IMG/VR virus record: IMGVR_UViG_3300024518_002671
Location: 1 to 23,501 of that record
Source of the DNA: a virus
Direction: 5' to 3' (one strand)
Length of the DNA stretch: 23,501 bases
This document shows, in pieces, positions 1 to 7,743 of this stretch; the stretch's first letter is position 1, and each line of letters opens with the position of its first letter. A program made the position numbers and the translations under genes. The notes beneath the pieces were generated by a model. That model worked only from the letters and a program-made list of their open reading frames with translations. It was not told the DNA's origin and searched no databases.

Positions 1-596
1 CCCCCGCCACCTGCGAGGGCCTGCTGGCCCGAGAGAACCGAGATCGCCAGATCGGAGCCCGGGATCGGCCAGGAGAACGGGTTGTTGTTGGCGCACCACG
101 CCACCGTGTCGGTCAGCAGGCCGTCGGTCACGGTGTAGACGTTCCCGAGCACCACGAAGTTGCGGACCACGCCTGCATGCCGTGCTCGCGGCACATCCGT
201 CGCGAGCACAGCGAATGCGGTGCTCGTCTGGAGATCGAAATACTGCGAGTCGTCATTCGGGTTGACTGCGATGATGTTGTTCCGCCAGCGCACAAACTCC
301 CAGCGCGCCTCGTCTGTGACGTGGTACCCCCCGGCGATCGAGACGTCCGTCAGCCCCGTGCCGTCGAGCTTGTAGAGCTTCGTCGCGTTCCCCACGACGT
401 TCACCGGGTTACCCGCGTCGTCCACCATCGCGATCGAGCCGCGCGCCCGTGCGTCGATCGCGCTGTGCCCGCCATCGGCCCAGGCGTTCATCGGCGCGTA
501 TCCGACCGAGATCGGGACCACGCCGCGTGCGACCGTCACGCCAGGGTTGGCCAGCTCGGGCGCGTCCGGCAGCCATTCACCGAAGGTGACCCTCAT
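1..596 (-). CDS. Tail nozzle/stopper-like structural protein (partial, C-terminus outside window)
   Basis: The ATG at 596 overlaps the TGA of the adaptor gene (ATGA), and the frame stays open to the window edge, giving about 198 residues. The N-terminus carries FGEWLPD (residues 5-11) followed by NPGV, then short beta-rich segments with ATKLYKLDG, WEFVRWRNNIIAVN and RNFVVLG. This pattern is what I recall for proteins after the adaptor in SU10- and P22-like short-tailed phages (gp10-type beta-propeller that closes the portal channel and forms the nozzle). Position directly after the adaptor fits. The role is inferred from pattern and synteny; the reading frame itself is secure. Confidence 0.7.
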   Translation of the reverse strand, partial: MRVTFGEWLPDAPELANPGVTVARGVVPISVGYAPMNAWADGGHSAIDARARGSIAMVDDAGNPVNVVGNATKLYKLDGTGLTDVSIAGGYHVTDEARWEFVRWRNNIIAVNPNDDSQYFDLQTSTAFAVLATDVPRARHAGVVRNFVVLGNVYTVTDGLLTDTVAWCANNNPFSWPIPGSDLAISVLSGQQALAGGG

Positions 597-1237
597 GCGA
601 AGGTATCCGGGCGCATCCGGAGCGGCCCACCACCGAAGCGCGCATGCCACTCTTGGATGCGCAGCTCGTCCGCGGCGAGCTGCCAGTCGGCATTCGATTC
701 GGCCTTCGACTCCTTGTCCTGCAAGTAGCCGTGGGCGTAGTAGAGGGCGCCGTGGAGCAGACAGTCCGGCGCGTTCAACAGCAGCCAGTTGCTCGTGTTC
801 GCCTCGGAGAGCGCGGTGATCCCGGCCGTGTAGTAGATCAGCGTGTAGGCGTAGGCGCCGTTCGGGATGGGCGCCAGCTCCAGCGTGTTCGTGACGATGG
901 CACCCGCCTTCGGCTCACCGCCCGTATCGTTGGTGCGAATGTCGCCGAGCTTCTGGAGCGACACAATGTCGATGTTGCGCTCGGGGCTCGTGCCAGAGAC
1001 CCACAAGTCGCGGATCTCGCCGAGTGCCGCGGGCAGCGTGATGTAGCTCTGCGACGCCACCATGTTGCCCGTCGTCTTCACCTCGGTGAAGCGGAGCCGG
1101 AGCTTCGTGCGCCGTTGCGTGCGCAGCTCGGCCAGTCGGATGAAGTCGGGGATGCGGGGAGCTACATCGTCCCGCGCGAGCCAGTCGGCGACGGCATCCT
1201 TCAGGGCGTTGTAGTCCTCGAAGGACGTCACTGCCAT
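593..1237 (-). CDS. Head-tail adaptor protein (SU10 adaptor-like)
   Basis: 214 aa. The start follows a good ribosome site (AGGGAGAG before ATG at 1237). The N-terminus reads as a helical segment, YNALKDAVADWLARDD, then IPDFIRLAELRTQRR, followed by a beta-rich middle (SYITLPAALGEIRDLW) and a helical C-terminus. The segments 'xxLkxAVADWLxRxD' and 'IPDFIxLAExR' are characteristic, as I recall them, of phage adaptor proteins that form the ring below the portal. It lies between a small head gene and the nozzle-like gene, as expected. The stop overlaps the next start by four bases. Odds are high for an adaptor; the exact family name is from memory. Confidence 0.8.
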   Translation of the reverse strand: MAVTSFEDYNALKDAVADWLARDDVAPRIPDFIRLAELRTQRRTKLRLRFTEVKTTGNMVASQSYITLPAALGEIRDLWVSGTSPERNIDIVSLQKLGDIRTNDTGGEPKAGAIVTNTLELAPIPNGAYAYTLIYYTAGITALSEANTSNWLLLNAPDCLLHGALYYAHGYLQDKESKAESNADWQLAADELRIQEWHARFGGGPLRMRPDTFA

Positions 1238-1591
1238 CTAGACTCTCCCTGGTGCGGTCCTCAGATAGAGGTATTCGGGATCGTTCAGCTTCCGCTGTAC
1301 ACGCGCCCAGTGCTCCGGCTTCATGACGTCGAGCTGCTCCTCGACCAGCCACTTGTGCACCAGCACGTTCGGGATGCTCGCGACACGCTGCCACTCGCGC
1401 GACGGCGAGTACCCGTCTCCTCCGTGGACTTGCAGCTCTCGGTTGTTATCGAGGATCGGGTCGCAGTCCTGCGAGTAGCGGAAGATCAGGTTGTCGGTGC
1501 CCGGGTCGGGGATCATCTCCTCGTGAAGACACCCCGCCGACGACGCGCGTTGCGCAAGCCGCTTGTACGTGCTGCCTTCCGTGAACTTCAT
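1238..1591 (-). CDS. Hypothetical head/connector-region protein, 117 aa
   Basis: ATG at 1591, overlapping the stop of the gene before it by one base; the stop is directly next to the adaptor start region. The protein has no motif I recognise. It begins MKFTEGSTYKRLAQRA and contains a charged middle (DPGTDNLIFRYSQDCDPIL, DNNRELQVHG) and an aromatic stretch with PSREWQRVASIPNVLVHKW. Size and position before the adaptor gene suggest a small virion or assembly protein. Not recognised as a family member; only the coding status is well supported (operon overlap, absence of better frames). Confidence 0.7.
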   Translation of the reverse strand: MKFTEGSTYKRLAQRASSAGCLHEEMIPDPGTDNLIFRYSQDCDPILDNNRELQVHGGDGYSPSREWQRVASIPNVLVHKWLVEEQLDVMKPEHWARVQRKLNDPEYLYLRTAPGRV

Positions 1592-1923
1592 CAGGAGAAG
1601 GTGCCTTCGTCACCACCGCCGTTTTCGAGCGGCGTCATGAACAGCGAGCCGCCTGACGCGGTCTGCTCCGTGCGCAGATGTGTAAACCCCATCACATCGA
1701 GCAGCAGTGGTACGTTCGGGCGAATCGCCGAGAGCGTCGCGCTGGTCTCCGTCCCATTCAGGTTCGGGCGAATGCGTAGCACCTCGCCCGTCGCGTTCAC
1801 GAGCATGATGTACTTCGGCCGCTGTCCCGCGGAGTTGAAGGGGATGGGCGTGTTGGCGATGGTAGTCACGGCGATCGTGACCGAATCCGCTGCGATCTTG
1901 AGCGGCACTCCGTTGATGACCAT
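1591..1923 (-). CDS. Small beta-rich structural protein, 110 aa
   Basis: The ATG at 1923 forms a TGATG overlap with the previous stop, which decides the start although the open frame runs further upstream to 2211. The chain begins MVINGVPLKIAADSVTIAV and is rich in beta-forming residues, with PIPFNSAGQRPKYIMLVNA and GEVLRIRPNLNG suggesting a small sandwich domain. It is the last of four small genes behind the major capsid gene, so a decoration or head-completion role is possible. A copy of the GTNTANAC palindrome lies in this gene at 1680-1687, one of only three in the left two thirds of the window. Confidence 0.72.
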   Translation of the reverse strand: MVINGVPLKIAADSVTIAVTTIANTPIPFNSAGQRPKYIMLVNATGEVLRIRPNLNGTETSATLSAIRPNVPLLLDVMGFTHLRTEQTASGGSLFMTPLENGGGDEGTFS

Positions 1924-2273
1924 CAGTTTCGCCCCACACGGCAGACGAGGAAGCCGCAGGCCCAGGTGCCCGTCGTGGCCGCAGTGGCCACGATCTCGAT
2001 TGCACCGCCCTCTGCGACTTGATCCGTTGGCGTCAAGTCCAGTGAATTCGCGTGACTCGTGGCTTGACCCTGCGCGCCCGTGACGCTGATGGAGAGCCCG
2101 GCGACTGCCGTCCCCCCGATCTCGACGGTCACCGCAGAAGTCCCCGACAGGGTCTGTCCCCACGCGAGACTCATCGAGACGATGGTCAGGTCTGCCGGGG
2201 CAATCACCCATTCGGAGATGCCGTCATTCGTGTCGATCTGGAGCGGAATATGGATCAGGTACGCAGAGTCCAC
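1923..2273 (-). CDS. Small beta-sandwich structural protein, 116 aa
   Basis: GTG start at 2273, overlapping the upstream stop codon. Sequence is Thr/Ser/Ala/Gly-rich with alternating hydrophobics (LTIVSMSLAWGQTLSG, VTVEIGGTAVAGLSIS, GGAIEIVATAATTGTW), typical of an Ig-like or jelly-roll head protein. It resembles in layout the 123-aa gene just upstream: an early hydrophobic strand, a central 'GGT' turn, and a late 'GxxIxIxxT' strand. Likely exposed on the capsid or at the head-tail junction. No enzymatic motif. Function inferred only from composition and neighbours. Confidence 0.72.
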   Translation of the reverse strand: MDSAYLIHIPLQIDTNDGISEWVIAPADLTIVSMSLAWGQTLSGTSAVTVEIGGTAVAGLSISVTGAQGQATSHANSLDLTPTDQVAEGGAIEIVATAATTGTWACGFLVCRVGRN

Positions 2274-2644
2274 TACGCAGCCCTCCGCATGTGCACATGC
2301 ACCATCGCCTTCGCAGGACCCGTCCCATTGCCGTCCGTCGTGATCGCAATGGAGTCGCCTTCCTCGAAGGCCAAGTCCGCGTGCTCCGGCTTCAACAGGT
2401 TGAACTCGGTCACATCCCCCACCGCGCCGCCAAACGCGACCGTGCCGACGATGATGGTGGCGCCAATCGCCGTGTCGTTCTTCTTGACGGTCATCCCTGT
2501 GTTCGGTGTGGTCGTCGTCGCGTACTGCACGACCCGCACCGCCACCACTTTGCTCTTCGTCGGGATCGCCGCATGGAGGGTCTCGGCCGTCCCGAGATCA
2601 GCGATCTTGAACGGGATCAGATAATCGCCTGCGACCCAGCTCAT
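2273..2644 (-). CDS. Small beta-sandwich structural protein, 123 aa
   Basis: I chose the ATG at 2644 because it makes an ATGA overlap with the preceding stop; a longer frame from 2683 would overlap that gene by 43 bases. The protein starts MSWVAGDYLIPFKIADLG, then shows strand-rich segments (KVVAVRVVQYATTTT, GMTVKKNDTAIGATIIVG) and a C-terminal 'F..GDSIAITTDGNGTG' loop followed by VHVHMRRA. Such a pattern is common in small phage head proteins behind the capsid gene. It looks paralogous in layout to its neighbours on either side. A decoration role is an inference. Confidence 0.72.
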   Translation of the reverse strand: MSWVAGDYLIPFKIADLGTAETLHAAIPTKSKVVAVRVVQYATTTTPNTGMTVKKNDTAIGATIIVGTVAFGGAVGDVTEFNLLKPEHADLAFEEGDSIAITTDGNGTGPAKAMVHVHMRRAA

Positions 2645-3030
2645 ACTCCGGCCCCCCCGTCCCGACGTAGCACGATGCAGCAATGCCCCACGCCGCCCGT
2701 CGGCGTACCGTCATTCTGGAACCGGATCTGCTGGGTGATGCGGAAGTCCTGATCCTCTTCGTGCTTCAGCGCATACGACTCCTCTGCCACCACACCCGCG
2801 CCCGATCCTGCTGTCGGGATTTGGAAATCCAGATCCGCATCCGTCGTGCTGTCCCGCTGGCCCAGGAAGTCCGCATTGGCGTCGATGGCGCCGCCAGTCG
2901 TGCCCAGCGCCTTGACGATGTACACCTGCTCGTTCTCGGGCACGCCGAACGTGAAGTTCTCGGCCGTGGTGATGGCCGGTACGTGGAAGTACCAGAACAG
3001 GTCGTTCAGCGGCCGTGGTTCGTATGCCAT
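2641..3030 (-). CDS. Small head-associated protein, 129 aa
   Basis: ATG at 3030 with a strong ribosome site (GGAGGGG upstream). It is the first gene after the major capsid protein. The chain has strand-rich stretches (FTFGVPENEQVYIVKALG, DADLDFQIPTAGSG) and a C-terminal VGHCCIVLRRDGG. The order capsid gene then a small beta-rich gene is usual for head decoration proteins, but no family is recognised. The stop overlaps the next ATG. Coding status is well supported by the ribosome site and tight spacing. Confidence 0.75.
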   Translation of the reverse strand: MAYEPRPLNDLFWYFHVPAITTAENFTFGVPENEQVYIVKALGTTGGAIDANADFLGQRDSTTDADLDFQIPTAGSGAGVVAEESYALKHEEDQDFRITQQIRFQNDGTPTGGVGHCCIVLRRDGGAGV

Positions 3031-3058
3031 CCAGCACCCCTCCGTCGCGCCGCGCGAC

Positions 3059-4003
3059 CTATACGGTGAGATCGAAGACTGCGCCGCTGCCCTTCTGGTT
3101 CTTCGAGCAGAGCGTGTACTCCGTGATGAGCATGCGCGTCTCGGCGTCGCCGGTCTTCGCCAGCGGCGTCTGCTTGAAGGGCCTCAGGTACAGCACCTCC
3201 CACAAGCTCATGTCGAGGTTGAAGAGCGACCGCGACTTCTGGAAGCGGTTGGGAACGACCCTGTGCGTGCCGAAGTCCGACTTGTAAATGTCGATCGCGG
3301 CCGTCAGCGTCTTGTCCTCGCCCACGTCCATGCGGGTGCTGTTGCCCGTGAAGCTCGATACGCGCTGCTTGTTCACGCCGCCGCACATGATGATGGTCGG
3401 CTCGCCACCCTGGTTCCAGACGAGCTGGAGGTTGGTCTTCACGAGCGCCTCCGTGATCGCCCGCGGCGTGCCCTCCGTGATGGCGCCCGCGTCATTCGGC
3501 ACTTCGAGCGTCTGCGGACAGATGGCTCCCGCGCCGAAGAACGACGTGTTCGTCACCATCCAGTTCTCCAGACCCGCGAGCTTCCGCGTGTCGGTGGCCG
3601 ACCGGGCCGTGTCCTGCGTCAGCCCGTACTCCATGTCCCGCTTCAGCTCCTTGGCGCTCTTCGCGAGCTGGTATGCCAGCTCCGACTTGCGCCCGGCCTT
3701 GTCCACCGTCTCCAGCGTACCGGAGATGACCACGACCTTCCGCGAGATCATGCAGTTGTTCGTGAGCTTGACGGTCTTCACCATCAGGTCGCCCGCGGCA
3801 TCGTCGCCCTCGGCCTGCGCGTTCTCGCCCGCGGTGCCCAGCTCGTCCTTCTGCCACTCCGGCGCGGTGGCACTCGCCTTGCCGCGGCCTGCGTTGGACA
3901 TGAAGGGCGTGTCGGTCGGGGAGATCATGTAGATCAGGTCACTCAGATCCTCCCGCATCCCGATCGTGTCGTAGGTGTCGTAGGTGTTCGTCGGGTGTGC
4001 CAT
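3059..4003 (-). CDS. Major capsid protein (DUF5309/SU10-type)
   Basis: 314 aa from ATG at 4003. The N-terminal region has YDTYDTIGMREDLSDLIYM, then SPTDTPFMSNAGRG, EWQKDELGTAGENAQAEGDD and NNCMISRKVVVISGTLE, all typical in my memory of the DUF5309 / SU10 major capsid group, an HK97-fold capsid family. A middle KRDMEYGLTQD and a later IIMCGGVNKQRVSSF with RVVPNRFQ also fit. Length is usual for the family. It follows the scaffold-like gene and precedes small head proteins. The ribosome site is weak (GGGGGAT, about 13 nt upstream), which is odd for the most abundant virion protein. Confidence 0.88.
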   Translation of the reverse strand: MAHPTNTYDTYDTIGMREDLSDLIYMISPTDTPFMSNAGRGKASATAPEWQKDELGTAGENAQAEGDDAAGDLMVKTVKLTNNCMISRKVVVISGTLETVDKAGRKSELAYQLAKSAKELKRDMEYGLTQDTARSATDTRKLAGLENWMVTNTSFFGAGAICPQTLEVPNDAGAITEGTPRAITEALVKTNLQLVWNQGGEPTIIMCGGVNKQRVSSFTGNSTRMDVGEDKTLTAAIDIYKSDFGTHRVVPNRFQKSRSLFNLDMSLWEVLYLRPFKQTPLAKTGDAETRMLITEYTLCSKNQKGSGAVFDLTV

Positions 4004-5110
4004 CTAAACCAGATCCCCCATGAGTGCCGCAGCGTCCTCGACTGAGCCCGATGCGCGCAATCGTTTGCGGAGCGCGACTCTCTGCTGTCTGGATTTATCC
4101 TGTTCTGAGTTCCGGCGTGCACCTGCGCGCACGACCTTCTTCTGCACCTTTTTGATCCGCTTCTTGACGAGCTTCCCCTTGTGCTGAAGCTCGTCCCACT
4201 GCGCCGCCTTATAGGCTTGCAGCAGAATGCGGTGGTCGTCGAGCATGGCGAAGTCGTCATCCTCGAATCCGGCCGCGCGGAGTGACGTCTCGATGCCCTT
4301 GAACGCTTCGGCGCGGACAGGGTCCTTGCGCCACTCCGGCATTTTCTCGTAGAGCTTGGCCTGCTGATCCCGCGCGAAATCGGCGCGGATCTGCTGATCG
4401 GTCTCGGACTGCTTGTCCGCCTCGGCCCGAATGAGCGTCAGGGCCTCCTCGATCTTCTGCTTCTTCAACTGGTGGTCGCTGAAGCGCAGCATGTAGTCCT
4501 GTGGGTCTTCGAGCTTCAGCTTCTCCCAGTCCGTCCCGCGCTCGCCTTCGACCTCGGTCAGTAGGTGATCCGCGGCCACTGCGAGCCGCTCGACCGACTT
4601 CTGCGACGTCTCCGCGTACTCCTCGCGCTGCTTCGTGAGCGCGGTCTTCTCTTCGAGTACGCGCGCCGAGTCGGCCTCGATCTGCTGCGTCAGCAGCGCG
4701 TTCTGCGGCGACTTCGTGTGCGCCTCGACGAGCTGCGCCAGCGTCGTGCCCGCGTCGTCGACCTTGATGGCGGAGAGGAACTCGTCCTGATCCATCTCGA
4801 AGGACGCGGAGAGATCGTCGAGGGTTGAGATCCCCTCGTCCTCTGTGTCATCCGAAGATTCGCCTTCCCCTTCGCCGGGTTCGGCGTCTTCGGTGCCCTC
4901 CGAATCGTCGTCGTCACCCTCGTCCGCAGCAACCTCGTCATCTTCGACGGGCTCCGTGCCAGGGTCGTCGTCGATCTCTTCCTCGACGACCTCGCCCCCG
5001 GGTCCCGTGCGCTTACGGGTGCTGTCTTCGGCACTCAACTCGGTATCGAGGAGTGCACCGATCGACGCTTCGATTTCACGTTGGCTCTGCGGCTGAGCAG
5101 GCTGTGTCAC
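4004..5110 (-). CDS. Scaffolding-like protein, 368 aa
   Basis: GTG at 5110 forms GTGA with the previous stop. Residues about 40-100 are extremely acidic (runs of D and E such as DDDDSEGTED), followed by a long, charged, alpha-helical and coiled-coil middle (about 150-260) and a strongly basic C-terminus (KLVKKRIKKVQKKVVR, then QQRVALRKRLRAS). A helical body with a basic C-terminal end, placed directly before the major capsid gene and after the portal, is the classic layout of a phage capsid scaffold; the basic end usually contacts the capsid subunit. No protease motif is seen. Role is inferred from architecture and synteny. Confidence 0.75.
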   Translation of the reverse strand: MTQPAQPQSQREIEASIGALLDTELSAEDSTRKRTGPGGEVVEEEIDDDPGTEPVEDDEVAADEGDDDDSEGTEDAEPGEGEGESSDDTEDEGISTLDDLSASFEMDQDEFLSAIKVDDAGTTLAQLVEAHTKSPQNALLTQQIEADSARVLEEKTALTKQREEYAETSQKSVERLAVAADHLLTEVEGERGTDWEKLKLEDPQDYMLRFSDHQLKKQKIEEALTLIRAEADKQSETDQQIRADFARDQQAKLYEKMPEWRKDPVRAEAFKGIETSLRAAGFEDDDFAMLDDHRILLQAYKAAQWDELQHKGKLVKKRIKKVQKKVVRAGARRNSEQDKSRQQRVALRKRLRASGSVEDAAALMGDLV

Positions 5111-5382
5111 TGCGCGTTGGATTCCGCTTCTGCCGCCTGGACTTTCGCGACCGTGCCGTCCTGTATCAGTTTTGTCAACTCTGTGACGAACTCATCAAGC
5201 CCACGCAGAACTGCGTAAGCCTGTTCCCGCTCTTTGGTTTGAGCAGGCTGTGACCTACGAATTGCATTCAGCCAGCGCGTCTCGATTGCCGCTAATGCCG
5301 CGATAACGTGATCGTTCCCGAGCAGCTCGTGAACCCGGTCTGCCCGGGCGATCCTCTGTATCTCGTCCAGCTCACGCGGCAT
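5107..5382 (-). CDS. Hypothetical helical protein, 91 aa
   Basis: ATG at 5382, ten bases inside the end of the portal gene, with AAGGGACAGG upstream. Predicted to be almost wholly alpha-helical (DEIQRIARADRVHELLG, VIAALAAIETRWLNAI, AYAVLRGLDEFVTELTKLI). The stop overlaps the scaffold start. It lies between portal and scaffold, a place where short-tailed phages often keep a small assembly gene. No family recognised. Confidence 0.72.
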   Translation of the reverse strand: MPRELDEIQRIARADRVHELLGNDHVIAALAAIETRWLNAIRRSQPAQTKEREQAYAVLRGLDEFVTELTKLIQDGTVAKVQAAEAESNAQ

Positions 5383-7474
5383 TGGCCTGTCCCTTGTGCA
5401 TCCGGTCGGTCATATCTTTCTGCCGCGCCTTTTCGCGCTCCATTTCGATCCGCCGGTTCTCCAGCCGCTCGGCGCTCGCGATCCGCTCTCGCTCGATCTG
5501 CGCCTTCAGGTCGGCCTCGTACTTCGCCTGCCCGAGCCGATCATCGTGCTCCTGCTTCTCGATCTTCAACTTGTCCTGTTCGAGCTGGAGCTTGGCCTGG
5601 GACTCCTGCCCCTTCTGCTGCGCCTCGATCATCTTCGGGTCCGGCGGCGCCTCGATCTCCTGCTCCTTCGGGTCGGCGAAGAACATCTCGGGTGTGGTGA
5701 AGCCCATCGCCTCGGCCAGCTTGTTCGCGGCCCGGTAGATGTGCTGGGGCGTCACGAGCTTGCCGCCCGCGCCCGCCTGCACCATCTGCTGCTGCGTCGC
5801 GAGGATGGCTTGGAGCTGCGAGATCCGCTCGGCCGCCTGACTCACCCCGAGCCCGACCTCGACCTCCACGTCCATCTCCGTATCCCAAATCGACGGGTCG
5901 ATGTTCACCCACTCGCCGCGCAGCCGGAAGACGCGCTCCTTCACGGGCGATGAGGCGTGGAGGTGCAGCAGATCCTTGAACAGCGACTTCAGGCCGCTAT
6001 TGGCGAAGATCTTGGCGATCAGCTCGATGCGCTGGGCCGCCGAGGACATGAGCGACGAGATGCCAGTCGCGGTGGGGTTGAGCGCCGCAGCGTTCTCGCC
6101 CTGGGTGAAGGGCTTGGCCACGCCCGTGCGGTTCTCTTTCACGTCCTCCAGATACTCCAGCATGTTGAACGCCATCGGCCCGAGCGGCTGCATGAGCAGC
6201 GGCTCGATGGCGCCCGGCCCGGTGGTGCGCACGAGGCCGCCCGGCATGCTGGTGAGCAGATCCTCGATCTCGACCATCCCCTCGATGACCGCCGTGCGCG
6301 GATTGTTGATGAGGTAGAGGTTGTCGAGCATCTGCCTGAGCAGAGTCGACCGGATGAGCTGCAAGTCCATGACCAGATCTGCGATCGAGAGCCCGAAGAA
6401 CTTATGCGGAATGGGGACAGGCGTGATGCTGTGGAGCGGGTTCCGGGTAATTTCCTCGTCATCCATCAACACCACGCCCGTCTCTCCGGCTACAACCACC
6501 TTACGCAGCTCGGTGTACCCGTCGCCGTCCTCGTCGATCCGCACATAGCACTCGGTCACCCAAATCTCGCGTGCGGCTTCATCGTGACGATCTGACGTGC
6601 TCACCGGGAAGGTCTCGTCCTCGGAGAGCCGCTCCGTCCGCTCCAAGTTGTACTCGGGCATGTCGTCGGACGGAATGCTCTGGAGGAAGTCGGGGTCGAA
6701 CCCCATCGACACGAGATCGGAGACCGTGCGCTTCGCACGATGCGCGCTGAATGACGTATCGTCATTCAACTCCAGGCAACGCCGCGCGATCAAGAACTCT
6801 TCGGGCGGTACGCCTTCGACGCGGATCTCGTGCCGAATGTCCATGCGCCGAATGTCGACGTCGAATGTGGAGACGGGAGAGCCGTCCGGCCCGATCGCGG
6901 ACTGGTCTTCCTCCCAGTCGAGGATCTCGATCGCATCGTCATCGAGCAGCAACGCCGCCTGCTCCTGCGTGATCTCCTCGTACCGCTCCAGCTCCGGACG
7001 CACCCGCGAGTCGAGGTAGCACTTGACGATGCCGTTCTTCTCCAGCAGGGCGGACTTGAACCAGTCGTGGAGAATCTGAAAGCCGTTCATCTCCTGCAAG
7101 AACACGTAGTTGATGTACTCGGTCGCCTGCTCGGCCGCGGGTTCGTCATCCACCCGGCGCGGCCTGTAGCTCACAACGCGCGACGTGCCCGTCAGCATGC
7201 GCATGAGCGTCGGCATCATCCACTCGATCGTGTCCGCGACGTCCGTCAGGATCACCTTAGAACGGCCGTCCTGCTCGTTGCCGAACTCCCTGCCGTAGTA
7301 ATACTGGATGGCCTTCCGGCGCTGCTCGGCGATCTCGGACCCGATGCCGCCGATCGCGTCCTGAATCTCGAACTCGACGACCGCCTTGACCTGATCCTCG
7401 GTCAGCGGCTTGATGCGCGTCTCTTCGCCGCGGTCCTGCTCGATCTCCGGCACCTTCTTCAGAGGGATGGTCAC
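5372..7474 (-). CDS. Portal protein (P22-type, long)
   Basis: 700 aa, GTG at 7474 overlapping the previous stop. The N-terminal body contains AIQYYYGREFGNEQDG and GRSKVILTDVADTIEWMMP with MRMLTGTSRVVSYRPR, then FKSALLEKNGIVKCYLD, which I associate with long podovirus portals. The middle holds VPIPHKFFGLSIADLVMD and DNLYLINNPRTAVIEGM. The last 110 residues are a charged, heptad-rich helix (QQKGQESQAKLQLEQDKLK and onward), matching the barrel known for P22 gp1 (725 aa). It forms the twelve-subunit ring through which DNA enters the head. Placement after the large terminase and before the scaffold is canonical. Strong call. Confidence 0.92.
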   Translation of the reverse strand: MTIPLKKVPEIEQDRGEETRIKPLTEDQVKAVVEFEIQDAIGGIGSEIAEQRRKAIQYYYGREFGNEQDGRSKVILTDVADTIEWMMPTLMRMLTGTSRVVSYRPRRVDDEPAAEQATEYINYVFLQEMNGFQILHDWFKSALLEKNGIVKCYLDSRVRPELERYEEITQEQAALLLDDDAIEILDWEEDQSAIGPDGSPVSTFDVDIRRMDIRHEIRVEGVPPEEFLIARRCLELNDDTSFSAHRAKRTVSDLVSMGFDPDFLQSIPSDDMPEYNLERTERLSEDETFPVSTSDRHDEAAREIWVTECYVRIDEDGDGYTELRKVVVAGETGVVLMDDEEITRNPLHSITPVPIPHKFFGLSIADLVMDLQLIRSTLLRQMLDNLYLINNPRTAVIEGMVEIEDLLTSMPGGLVRTTGPGAIEPLLMQPLGPMAFNMLEYLEDVKENRTGVAKPFTQGENAAALNPTATGISSLMSSAAQRIELIAKIFANSGLKSLFKDLLHLHASSPVKERVFRLRGEWVNIDPSIWDTEMDVEVEVGLGVSQAAERISQLQAILATQQQMVQAGAGGKLVTPQHIYRAANKLAEAMGFTTPEMFFADPKEQEIEAPPDPKMIEAQQKGQESQAKLQLEQDKLKIEKQEHDDRLGQAKYEADLKAQIERERIASAERLENRRIEMEREKARQKDMTDRMHKGQANAA

Positions 7475-7743
7475 TGCTGTTGCCCTCCGCCCACCGGCAC
7501 ACCATGCGACTGCGACCCGGGCTCGGCGATCGGCACATCCTTACGGCTCTCTCCGGGCTCCAGCTTCCGAGCGGGCGGGTCCATTCCGAGCTTGCGGAGT
7601 GTCATCGGGTAGAGCACGTCGCGGACGTCGATGTTGCCGTCGGGGCCGTTCATGAGTTGCAGCAGCTCGTCCGTGAGCTGCTCCAGATCGGCCACCTTGG
7701 CTTCGAGCACGTCGATTCGATTCTGGAGCGCAATAGCGGGCAT
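7471..7743 (-). CDS. Hypothetical coiled-coil protein, 90 aa
   Basis: ATG at 7743 in a TGATG overlap with the terminase stop; the stop overlaps the portal GTG. Residues about 6-32 form a clear heptad pattern (NRIDVLEAKVADLEQLTDEL), followed by a proline/glycine-rich tail ending in GGGQQQ. A small helical gene squeezed between terminase and portal is common, but the function is not known. No family recognised. Confidence 0.7.
   Translation of the reverse strand: MPAIALQNRIDVLEAKVADLEQLTDELLQLMNGPDGNIDVRDVLYPMTLRKLGMDPPARKLEPGESRKDVPIAEPGSQSHGVPVGGGQQQ

Noticed and set aside
644-2083. Long plus-strand open frame (479 codons) over the small head genes
   Set aside because: High G+C gives long antisense frames. 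The product is Arg/Val/Asp-rich without domains, while the minus strand holds a tightly coupled operon.
2846-4045. Plus-strand open frame (399 codons) opposite the major capsid gene
   Set aside because: Shadow of a clear capsid gene; composition biased to R, V, H, D and L and no motif.
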